Below are positions 23,212 to 33,779 of a stretch of DNA of 64,000 nucleotides, piece by piece. The DNA comes from Eretmocerus hayati (Eukaryota > Arthropoda > Insecta > Hymenoptera > Aphelinidae). Made by a program: the position numbers and the translations under genes. The stretch lies in assembly GCA_029851415.1 (NCBI GenBank), contig CM056741.1, positions 178,915,021 through 178,979,020 on the forward strand, read 5' to 3'. The notes under the pieces are model-generated. The model searched no databases, was not told the DNA's origin, and saw nothing but the letters and a program-made list of their open reading frames with translations. The stretch's first letter is position 1, and every line of letters begins with the position of its first letter.

Positions 23212-23921
23212 GTCGGCGCAAGGCGTTGACGGTGGTTGATGGTGGTTGACGGTGGTTCACGTTGCTGCTGAAGAGTGCCGACGTCGCTGGTTGTGAGGCA
23301 GGCAAGATGGCTGGACTTCTCCAGGGTGAAGCTCGAGGGCGCGGGTTGTGAGGCCGCGTGGGTCCCAAGTCCACCGATGGCGATCGTCCCTCTTAGCTGC
23401 GCAAGACGTTCTTCCTGGCTCCCCAAAGTGAAGAGATGTTTTTTACTTGGCAACTTTTCCGGGAGTCGTGCGCGCAGTGGCGCGTGAGCAGTTTTGTAGA
23501 ATTAGCAGCAGCTGACCCTTGGTCTCTCCTCTAGGTTCCGAATTTTCATGGGAGGGATGAAAATGGCTCAGTTCGGCACGCCCTCCATCTCTCTCTTTAC
23601 CAAAAAAAAGATCAGTACAGACAAGACTAATATTGTTTTTTGATCGCTGATATCGGTTCATCCTTCATCATGCACAAATGCAAACGATCATCCATAACCT
23701 GAGTACGCGTTCTTCCAAACACTGAATCCAGCATAAATTCACCACGAGGTACTTGAACTAATTGATCGGAACTGGATTACGACGTCCACTTAAGGAATTA
23801 TGGATTTACTCAACTGCACGAGAAATATGTGACCGTTTTGAAGGAATAAAAAAAGCAAATACTGCATGGGGTGAATGGTGGCGGCAATAGAATGCACAGA
23901 ATACACAGTATGAGTAGGTAA
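23210..23921. other. no gene seen; GC-richer block upstream of the retrotransposon
   Basis: The first 250 bases are much richer in GC than the surroundings, with GGTGGTTGAYGGTGGTT units near 23229-23260. It could be a 5' part of another element; nothing recognised. Confidence 0.3.
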
Positions 23922-25136
23922 AAATACGCTGCTAAAAGTGATTAGCAGAAAGCTTTCTCCAAGCGTCATATGATGATAATTAGAATAACCAGACCATCAT
24001 CATTCGATAGATCTCGCAGAAAAAATCATAGTTTAAGTCATCAAGATTGAGATAAATGAGTCATGAAGGAAGGTAGGAGGAAAAATTGAATATTAAGGGA
24101 AATTTTCCTTTATTTTTTGAATTATTTTTTGGAGGGAGCTTTTTAGAAGGATTTGAGCCATCTAGTCTTAGGTTTTTTCGATGATATCTATTAGTTGGTT
24201 GAGACAGAATTTGGATGCGGTAGGTTTAAAAAGGCTCAAAAAAAAATTTTTGGTGAAAATTTTGATTTTTTTGCAAATTTGAGATCTATAGAGATCAAAT
24301 GAAATTTCGGTATTAACCAATCGATAGATCTCGCAGAAAAAATCATAGTTTAGGTCATCAAGATTGAGATAAATGAGTCATGAAGGAAGGTAGGAGGAAA
24401 AATTGAATATTAAGGGAAATTTTCCTCTATTTTTTGAATTATTTTTTGGAGGGAGCTTTTTAGAAGGATTTGAGCCATCTAGTCTTAGGTTTTTTCGATG
24501 ATATCTATTAGTTGGTTGAGACAGAATTTGGATGCGGTAGGTTTAAAAAGGCTCAAAAAAAAATTTTTGGTGAAAATTTTGATTTTTTTGCAAATTTGAG
24601 ATCTATAGAGATCAAATGAAATTTCGGTATTAACCAATCGATAGATCTCGCAGAAAAAATCATAGTTTAGGTGACTTAATTTGTTGTGAGAGTGTGTGGG
24701 AAAAAGATATTTATGTTTTAAAAGTTGAAATTTGAGCACTTTTTGTTCAAAAAGCCCATGGATCAAGTTTGACTGGGAGCCGAAAGGTGCCAAATCACTG
24801 GGCTCTCAGAAATTGGATTCTCTACAACTTGTAGAAAGCCAAAAGTTGATAAGGCGAATAGTAAAAGAGAAAGCGTGTCCAATATAAAACAACATACATA
24901 CATACACACACACAAACACGGAAAATGGGGTGGAAAGATGAGTCTTTGGCAGATTTGGGAGGACATTAGGAGGAAAAGTGTTACCTACATTTGATAGCTT
25001 TTGGCGAGAGGAAGAGAATGGTCGTTGGCTTTTTTCTTGAAGAGGGATTTTGTTGAAGAATATGTTGATTTTAATGAAAAATTTGATCAAATTTTCGTTG
25101 GCATGAAAACAAAGCTTTCTCTTTAGAGAAAGCAAA
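23922..25136 (+). repeat. repeat family with terminal stem-loop, copy 2, with an internal tandem duplication
   Basis: Partner of 17810-18955. A body unit of about 317 bases occurs twice in nearly identical form (about 24006-24322 and 24323-24640), each starting GATAGATCTCGCAG. It ends in the hairpin GCTTTCTCTTTAGAGAAAGC then AAAAG, where the Maverick inverted repeat begins without any spacer. Confidence 0.65.
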
Positions 25137-25625
25137 AGGGGGTTTGACTCGCTGAGTTAATGTCCCCTTTGTATTCTAAGTGAGTTTGAATCCCCATACA
25201 ATTTGCCGCGCAAACAGATTTCCGCGCCCTCGCTTTATGCGCAGCCACAGCAGCCAGTAGACCATTGGCATAAAATTCATAGAATCCGCGCGAAATCTTC
25301 CGCGGGGAGGTCACCTCGGGTGTTGACGTGGCGAACTCCGGGGCGATAGCTGCTGCTGAACGGGTGGTGCTCAGCTAGCGTGGAACGTGGCGTCGTGGGT
25401 TTTGTTGCGATTACGATACTCACCCGAGGCAACCTCGCTGTCGCTTCTTGTCGCGGGTGAACATTGTGCAGTTAGTCGTCGTCGACAAGAGTACTTGTTC
25501 GTTATCATCATTGGCACCCGAGCCCCGACCTGACAATCACTGCGCAATCATCATCGTGGATGCAGGAGTGAAATAGTGGTCAGGCAGTCGAACTCGAAAG
25601 ATTCAATATAATTATTTGGAAAAAC

Positions 25626-25850
25626 ATGACAATTTCTAAAAATTTTGGAGGGTATATATGGGAGGCCGGCGCGGATGCAAATTTCAGTATCTCAGAGATT
25701 GCTCGCTCATTAACGTCTTGGAGGAGCAACATTTGGATTTCTGGGAAATTTTCAGGACGTATATACTGGAAAAGTGCCTTCTTCTCGGGAAGCTGTTGTT
25801 GTCACGCTACATTTTGATGCTTCCGGTACCGTGAATCCTGTTGCCGTGCA
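25626..25850 (+). pseudogene. short frame in the left inverted repeat, paired with 52227-52460
   Basis: In the frame equivalent to the right-hand copy it reads into FQYLRD and ends with KLLLSRYILMLP, with one early stop and a small deletion. Conservation of the frame between the two repeat copies suggests it was once coding. Not recognised. Confidence 0.3.
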
Positions 25851-26651
25851 TCCTGCTGCTGCCGTGGTTTCTGCTGCTAGGCCTCAAGTGAGTAATTTCT
25901 CCCAACTTTGAATTTTTATTCGATTCTGATACATGTAGGTATTAATTCTTAAGTAGTAGCCGGCTATCTTTATCGGTATACTATTCTCAGATTAATCCAT
26001 GGTCTATGGTCATGTTTTCTATTTGATTCAGAGGTATGAAGATTGAATGGACCCTTTCCTGAGCGATATATCTGCAAATGTTCTGAATAATATGCATGCC
26101 CAGCTATGACGTTCAGGGTGCGAACCAGACTTGGACATAGTATGAGATTGAATCGAGGAAATTGCAAGAAGGAATAAGTATAGGAATAGACCCGCGCCTT
26201 AGAAAAGTGCAGAATGACTTCAAAATGTTGAGAGAAAATTGAAGTGAGATATTCCTTGATAATGTACAAAACGATGATAGCATTTTTTCAGTATCCCAAG
26301 TTTTAAACTTCTGCTTATCCTCAACTCTTACTTAAACAAGATTCAGCAGCCTTATTAGAAGATTCGAAACTTTTTATTAATAAAACTTGAGAACTTGGGG
26401 AATTGATATCGTCTCCTTCCATATTCTTCAGAAATTCCTCTCTCGACTCACTTTAATCCCTTTTTCAACATTTTCGAGTGATTCTACACTTTTTTGAGTC
26501 ATAGATCCATGTCTCACTTGTTTTTCTTCTTTGATTTTTTCCAAATATTCTCTCAAATATGGTCAAGTCTAGTTTGCGTCCTTGAACCTTATAACTGTGA
26601 TAGTCAGCAACCTCTAGTAGGAAAATTCTGGAACCTTTCATCAATTTTAAA

Positions 26652-27325
26652 ATGGGACTTCATTGCTTCCCTGCTCCAATAGTTAAGACCATCCAAGAGC
26701 ACCTCGTCTTTGCGAGGCATGATATAAAAAAGGTTACGATCGTAAGATTGCAGTCAAAAAATAATTCAAAAATTAAGTGTTTCGGTGCAGCTACACCAGA
26801 GCCACCTCATCAGTGCTCCTCTGGGTGCCTTGGGTTGACGCTTGCCTCTGATCGCATCGAGGACTTTATTGTAAGCGGACAATCCGAATTTTACTCGCAA
26901 GAGCTAGTGAAAATTGGACGCCACCTACTAGTACTGTGCGCAATTGAAAGCCATACACGGCAAAATTCAAAATTCAAAACAAAGAAGCATTGCATTTGAA
27001 TTTTGCCGTGCACGGCTTTCAATTGCGCACAGTAAGAGTAGGCGGCGTCCAATTTTCACTAGCTCTTGCGAGTAAAATTCGGATTGTCCGCTTACAATAA
27101 AGTCCTCGATGCGATCAGAGGCAAGCGTCTGCCCAAGGCACCCAGAGGCGCACTGAGGAGGTGGCTCTGGGGTTGCTACACCGAAACGCTTAATTTTTGA
27201 ATTATTTTTTGACTGCGATCTTACGATCGTAATGTTCCTTGTGTCATGCCTCGCAAAGACGAGATGCTCTTGGAATGGTTTTAACTATTGGAGCGGGGAA
27301 GTAATAGAGTCCCGCTTTGAAATTC
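26652..27325. mobile_element. foldback MITE nested in the left inverted repeat, about 0.67 kb
   Basis: Two arms of about 310 bases are inverted copies around a centre near 26980, sharing GGACTTTATTGTAAGCGGAC and CAATAGTTAARACCAT blocks. The right Maverick repeat has no counterpart, so it inserted after the Maverick. Confidence 0.8.
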
Positions 27326-28146
27326 TTATGAATTACCGCTTCATAGAAGCATTGCATTTGAACTTATCATCAATAAAATTAGGGATCCTAGAAATTTTAT
27401 ATTGTCTTTTCCATATTCTTCAGGAACACCTCTCTCAACTCACGCTCATTCTTTTTTCAACATTTTTGAGTGATTTTACACTCTCCTGATTCATAGATCC
27501 ATGTCTCACTTGTTTTTTTTCTTCAAATTACCCCGATTTCTCTCTCAAATATGGTCAAGTCTAGTTTGCGTTCTTGAACCTTATAGCTGTGGCATGCAGA
27601 TTTTTTCCTGATCTGTTGCTGCAACTGTCAGCAACCTCTAGTAGGGGACATTTTGAAACTTTTCATCAATAAAAGTTGAGACCCTGGAATTTATATCGCC
27701 TCTTAATACATTCTCCAAAAATATCCCACTGAACTGACTTTTATCCTCTCTTTCAACATTTTTTAAGGAATTCTACACTTTTCTGAGTCATAAATCCATG
27801 CCTGACTTGTTTTTTCTTTAATCTCTCCCATTTTATCTGAAATATGGTCATGTCTAGTCTGCGTTCTTGGACCTACTAGTTAGGGCATGGAAATTTCTTC
27901 CCTGACGAGTTTCATCCATCTCACTTTTATTCTTTTCAATGGCTTGAGATGGTCGCAACCCTTTCTGAGGTCCAGATCCATATCTGAACTTGTTCCTCTT
28001 GGGGATTTTTTCTCAATTTTATTTCATATTCAAGAAATCCATATCTTAGCATCTTCTGAATTATTTTCGAATTATATTCCCAATCCCAAATTCATAGCAC
28101 AATTCAGGATTGGTTGTGATTGAATCAAATTTCCCCTTTCCAAGAT

Positions 28147-30537
28147 ATGAACACTTCTCCTTACGTTCCAATCAGGATTCGAAGACTCTTGCCCAACTAA
28201 CTGGAGCAGATTCAAATTGATAGGAGAGAGGACGCATTCATACTGATATTTCCTAGAAGGAGTCCTAGCCCCAGCCCTTCGATCATTACGATTTCTTCAA
28301 CATCGTCATCGCCCGCACCTAGAGCAGGCATCGATACCCCACTCAGTCCGTCGTCGTCGTATAGCTCGCATTTCCAGAAGCGTGAGCTATACGATTTCTA
28401 GCCAATACCATCCAGATTCGAGTGAGTTGTTATTTCTAATTTCATTCGAATACATAATTTAAAGTCAAAATCAGCACACACAGACACCTACAATACTCAT
28501 ACATTGCATTCAATTCAATAATGCAGGGATACTAAATTGCACATTGTAATTTCCAGATCGCAGTGTCGACTTCAGCCCAGTTACGCCAGATAGTCCGGAG
28601 GTGAGGTCAATATCTACCTCGCCCCCTATACCACGTGGTGAGCATTGAAATTAGCTTGACTAGATACAATGATTTGCAGTGACTAGATTCTTTGAGGATT
28701 GGTCACTATGAAGTTGCTGCATAATTGATTTGAATTAGAAATTACTAGATCATTCATATTTATAGCTATCAAAATAATAAATTTTGAAATTTCATGATCA
28801 TAATACTACATTAGACAATAACTCGTTTTCTCTAATTCATAGATCCCAGTCCAGAGAGCAACTCCAACTTCAAACCCAGCTGAGTTTTGCGGACACTAAT
28901 AGACAACAGAAATTTCGAATCACCACCTTGTAGGCAAATAAGACGCTGCTTTGCTGTCCGTCGACTCACTTACGATGATGAGAGCGACGAAAAACACACT
29001 GAAAATGAGGAGAAAGAGAAAGAGAATTGTGTAGCCCCGAACTCTACTCAAGATGAAATACCTACACTACCGGTCAAAAGTCTGAGGACACCTGGGAATC
29101 AAACTGATGATTTTCAGAGTTGGATATCTCAGAACCTATTGGTCGTAGAGAGGTCTGCGTGGTCGCATTTTGTAGCTCGTATCGAGTACTTTCAAATCTA
29201 TTTTCTGTATTTTCCGTCCCGCGTATTATACCAGAGACACACGAGTTAGAAAGATGGATTTTTTTGCAATTTTTCAGGCAAGGTACGAACGCCCGCCAAT
29301 TTTGGAGAGATTGTTGGATCGCTATGAAACCTATGACATCTTCAAGCCCATGAAAAAACCTTCAAAATCCGTTTTTGAACTTCTCCCAAAGTGGTTTTGG
29401 ACTCGAGATCTGACTGATTTCGCTGAGGGTGTTTGTCTCTCAAAAAATCACACGATAATCCAAAAATGATGAGAAACAGCCCAGTTCAAGGTCGGTAGTT
29501 TTGATTTCCTTTGGCAATTTCGATGTTGAGTCAAACTCTTGCAGAAATGAGGGTCAGATGCCTCAAAACGGGCTGTTTCTCGTCATTTTTGGATTACCGT
29601 GTGATTTTTTGAGATACAAACACCCTTAGCAAAATCAGTCATATCTCGGAACCAGAACCACTTTGGGAGACGTTCAAAAACGGATTTTAAAGGTTTTTTC
29701 ATGGGCTTGAAGATGTCATAGGTTTCGTAGCGATCCAACAATCTCTCCAAAATCGGCGGGCGTTCGTACCTAGCCTGAAAAATTGCGAAAAAAGGCATTC
29801 TTCTGACTCGTGTGTCTCCGGTATAATACGCGGGACGAAAAATACTGAAAATAGATTTGAAAGTGCTCGATATGAGCTACGAAATGCAACCACGCAGAGC
29901 TCTCTACGACCAACAGGTTCTGAGATATCCAACTCCGAAAATCATCAGTCTGATTCCCAGGTGTCCTCAGACTTTTGACCGGTAGTGTATATCTGAGGAG
30001 AGGTGTTTGCATCTTTGCGGTTCAAGTTTGATATATGAGGAGGTGAGTGATAGTCCAGTGAAGTTATCATTCTTACCTGCAATTTGATCACTCGATGAAT
30101 GAGAGAAATGCCCTTCTCCAGCCTCGACAACAAACTGTAACAGATGTGATACAATGGGACCGGACGCCGGTACTATCGAAAGTATGGAAAAGCGGTCCAT
30201 CCTCTCAAAGCATGCCTCAGTTGGATGGGCCCGCAGCCGTCGTTGGAATGAAAAGAAATAATACAAAGGATGAAGAAACGACGGTAAGCAGCCATTTTCC
30301 ATCATGAATCACGAAACACTTAATCATGAGACTAAGCTAACTATTTTGTTGCAGGTTGAAGTGCGGAAACTATTGCCAAACACAAATCTCCACCACCACT
30401 TCCCATCGTCGCCGCCTGTGCATAATGATATCGGGGATGATTGGGAAGTAGTTGAAGATGGAAAAGAAAACAATTGCAACAATAATGAAAAACCTACAGA
30501 TAAGGAAAAACAGAAGAAGAAGAAGAGCACAGATTAA
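28147..30537 (+). pseudogene. unrecognised Maverick-borne gene, five exons, interrupted
   Basis: A gene model with matching phases is visible: exon 1 28147-28421 in the inverted repeat, 28557-28637, 28843-29062 continuing at 29990-30042 after a foldback insertion, 30122-30283, and 30356-30537 ending in a stop. The product is Ser/Pro-rich at the start, then has IRRCFAVRRLTYDDESDE, an acidic Glu/Lys-rich stretch, a segment with VTDVIQWDRTPVLSK, and a Lys-rich C-terminus (KEKQKKKKSTD). Exon 1 has an early TAA and exon 3 a TGA. Removing the insertion with one TA restores the frame across it. I do not recognise the family. It starts inside the inverted repeat, so its promoter and first exon are shared in sequence with the polymerase side. 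Confidence 0.5.
29063..29989. mobile_element. Tc1/mariner-type foldback, 927 bp, TA target
   Basis: The ends read TACACTACCGGTCAAAAGTC in both orientations and are flanked by TA. The arms, about 420 bases each, are close inverted copies around a spacer of about 85 bases. Mirrored open frames of 71-77 codons appear on both strands only because of the symmetry. It interrupts exon 3 of the gene at 28147-30537. Confidence 0.85.
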
Positions 30538-31551
30538 AAGAAGAGGGGAAGGAAAAGAAGACGGAAGAGAAGAAGTTTGACAATGTTTTTGATATACTCG
30601 CGTTCGAATTCAAAATTATCCTTCTTCTTCAGAGTGAGCAACATTCCGAAAATGCGATGTGAAGCTAAACCTTCTAAGGTGGAATGCCCAGTAGGGGAAC
30701 ACACGGCAAATTTCGACCTAAAGGGGAACACTCCGACTTTTAGGCTATTATTATAATTAATTACTTGTGTAGACGAATGATTAATCAAGGAAATCGTTCT
30801 TCGATGCCTTCTGATTGGAATGCATTTTGAACCAGCAATTTAAGTAAACTAGTTTTTTAGAACAAATTTATAGAAAATCATGTGCTGAATCCTTGCATGC
30901 AAGAGCGGTGGATTCGCCGGTCGAGCGCAAGGTCCGAATTTTTTGAAACGCTCGCGTATTTGATAATTAATTTTTTTAATGATAATTCTTTCAACCACGG
31001 GTAGAAACAACTTTGAAGATGATAATCTCTACTCATCAAAGCGTTATTGTTGAAAATTCATTTAGAAAATGACTGTTCCCTTATAGGAAACAAAAATCTC
31101 TGCCTTATCGATAGGGGAACAAAGTAGAGCCCTGTATTCCCCTTCCAGCAAACGGTGGCAAACGGCGTACCAGAAGGAGACCGCATGGAATAGCTTTTGT
31201 AAATAATCATTTATTAATAAGTTTCGATTGTGTTTTTTGCACTCAAGTTTCGTCAGAGGTGTTGCGAGTGATTTGAAATAATTTATTCCATCTGAGATTA
31301 GTTGATTTATGCGGCATAGTGGTTCGTGCGACGGCAAATCGACGACCTAACCTATACATTGATGAATATCAATTTACCCAAATATAAATGAAGTACTTAA
31401 ATTGATCAAGTACTGTATTCACGTGAGTACTTACTTAAATGCTAACTCATTAAAGTACCCAGATTGTGACTCACAAATTCTCTCAAGACTGTTGACTAAT
31501 CTGTTCTAATTTATTTACAGTTGTTCAATGATTTATAGAGTTTGACTAAGC

Positions 31552-33689
31552 ATGCCAAAGGTGAACAATAATAAGTCTCAGCCAGTCAATAAAATGTCAA
31601 AAAGCAAGCATAAAGTGATAGAAAGAAGTACATACAATGCTGAAACGTTAAGAAAAGCCTTGAATGAGGTGGGAACGGGAGCTTCTCTTGGATCAGTATC
31701 TAAACTGTATGCTGTCCCCAAAACTACCTTGTACAAGAAGTGGAAGAATTTCACAGCGATTGACTGTCGAAAAGGTCCAGCAACAATCCTAAGTGTAAGC
31801 GAAGAGCAGCAAATCTGTGATTGGATCAAGTTCAGAGCTGAGCATGCATTTCCTGTCACAAAACCCCATCTTCTCAACTGTGTCAAACTGTTCTTAGATG
31901 ATGCAAATAGACAAACTATGTTTAAGAATAATCGTCCTGGAATCAAGGGGTATAATGCATTCATGAGGCGTCACCCAGACCTTAGTTTGAGAATGGCACA
32001 GAATATGACTATTTCCAGAGCATCGGTTGATCAAGAAAGTATAAATGAATGGTTTAGAAAAGTTGAAGCCAATTTGCAGAAATTGAAGCTCTTGCCTGTA
32101 TCAGATGATGAGGTGGATCCAAACTCAGGTTTTCAGAATCCTCAGCGCATAGATGGTAGTAATCAAGATGTTGCTGGTGGTGATGTGACCGCTGAGAATG
32201 AAGGGACTGGAGAAGGTAGTGGAATTGATCAGGAAGCAAGAAGACATTGGAATAGTGATGAGACATCTGTTCGTACCAATCCAGACAGTGATAAAGTTAT
32301 TGTAGAGAAGGGTTCAGACAGAGCATGTGCTCTCATAAATGGTAATGAAAAGCAGTGCGTTACCATCTTAGTGACAGCCAACGCTGCAGGAGAAAGGGCT
32401 CCATCAATGATGCTTTTCCCTGCACTGAGAGAAGAATATAGCTCGGGGTACTATATGCGTGAAGTATATGCGACCTCCATCGAAGTGTAGCGCCCAGTCG
32501 CGATAAAGTACTGGGTACTATATGGAAAGTTCGGAGCGCTCATTGTTTACTCCCAAGTCGTGTTTACATATTTCGATGCGCGACTCATAACCTCACATAA
32601 CCTGTCCAAACCTGCATGCAAGCCGCGTCTTCATCAAAATAAAAGATTGCAATGAGTCGGATGGATAATTCCGGCATTCAAAACTATCAAAACATTTTGT
32701 GGTTCTCAAATCAAAACACTAATTGTTAGTATATTTACATTGAGACGACATGTATGTCTCTAAACCCATATTTAGATACCACAAAGGTGCCTACTCTCCA
32801 TAAAGTACTGGGTACTTTATGGATAGTACGGGTTACACTGTGAAGAGTAGGCACGGAAGTTACTTTACGTATAGTACCAGGTACTATATTAAAGTACACA
32901 CTACTATATTCTTCTCTCAGTGTGGAGGGAAACTGCCTAAGAAATCTGTTCTTGAAAAAATGCCAAAAACATGGTCCTATGGTCTGACTGAAAATGGGTG
33001 GATTGATATACCCTCATTTTATTGCTACATGACAAAGGTATTTTATCCTTATGTGGTGGCATTAGGTATCAAGTTTCCTATTGTTTTTTATGTAGATAAC
33101 CACTCTTCACACGTGACTCTGGAATTAGGGAAATTCTGCCAAGCTAAAGGTATTGAATTGTTACCGCTGTACCCAGATGCCACTCACCTGCTACAGCCTT
33201 TAGATGTTTCCCTATTCCGCCTCCTCAAAGCAAAGTACAGGGAGTTGCTCATCGAATACAAGATCAGGAATGGTATCATGCATTTTCGAAGAGAAAATAT
33301 TCCTGTAGTTATGGAGATGGCTTTCGAAGGGATTGATTTTGCAAAGATTGTCAAGAGTGGCTTCAAAGCTTGTGGTTTATACCCATTCAATAAAACTATC
33401 GTTCAAGCGAATGTCTTGAAAGCTTGAAAAAAGGATAAGAATGAAGTTCAAATCAACTCTACGCTAGGCATCGAAGAATCAGAAAGATTCAGCTCTAGTA
33501 CTCATGACCCAGTTATGGAAGTTCTTAGGTTTTTTGAAACTCAACTCATAGCACCTGATGTTCTCAAACAATTTGAATCAACCTTAGGAGATGTCAATAT
33601 TGAAGAGTCTCAAGGAGTTACCTTGGAAGCATTGTATCAAGTTTGGTTCAAGTTGAGAAGATTGAGTGGTACTTCCAAGTCACTATGAC
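31552..33689 (+). pseudogene. pogo/Tigger-like transposase (HTH_psq + DDE_1), broken by an insertion and a stop
   Basis: ATG at 31552. The first block (to about 32440) has a helix-turn-helix of pipsqueak type (ETLRKALNEVGTGASLGSVS, YAVPKTTLYKK), a CENP-B-like DNA-binding region, and the start of the DDE_1 catalytic domain with WNSDETS, the first Asp. After an insertion at about 32425-32922 the frame resumes near 32923 with ENGWIDIPSF, the second Asp in FYVDNHSSHVT, and ATHLLQPLDVSLF with the third acidic residue. A TGA at 33425-33427 is followed by an in-frame continuation to a stop at 33687-33689. The enzyme would cut and paste the element at TA sites. The insertion alone makes this copy inactive. 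Confidence 0.85.
32425..32922. mobile_element. foldback insertion in the transposase frame, about 0.5 kb
   Basis: Imperfect inverted ends share ACTGAGAGAAGAATATAG and GTACTATA. Internal motifs AAAGTACTGGGTACTWTATGG occur at about 32505 and 32800. The left copy of the first motif reads as transposase codons; the right copy is its inverted duplicate. Confidence 0.6.
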
Positions 33690-33779
33690 TTTTGTCCGTT
33701 GTGCTTACCGTGTTGTCTTGCATATGAATGTGGCCCATGATATCGTTAAAAATTGCTTTAATCAAATATTCATTATTTT

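Larger units (their letters stand above)
25137..28525 (+). repeat. left terminal inverted repeat of the Maverick (3.4 kb including a nested foldback)
   Basis: Inverted match to 50560-53066 throughout: outer GC-rich block, a block around ATGGTC.ATG near 25990-26060, tandem units of about 250 bp (near 26390-26650, 27380-27660 and 27670-27880, each with CATGTCTCACTTGTTTTTTC-type and GTCTAGTTTGCGT blocks), and at the inner end the Ser/Pro-rich exon. It is longer than the right copy because of a foldback at 26652-27325. Confidence 0.85.

Noticed and set aside
29120..29932. Paired 71-77 codon frames in the Tc1-type foldback
   Set aside because: Again mirror images; no transposase motifs.
31578..31964. 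128-codon minus-strand frame
   Set aside because: Antisense to the transposase coding region.
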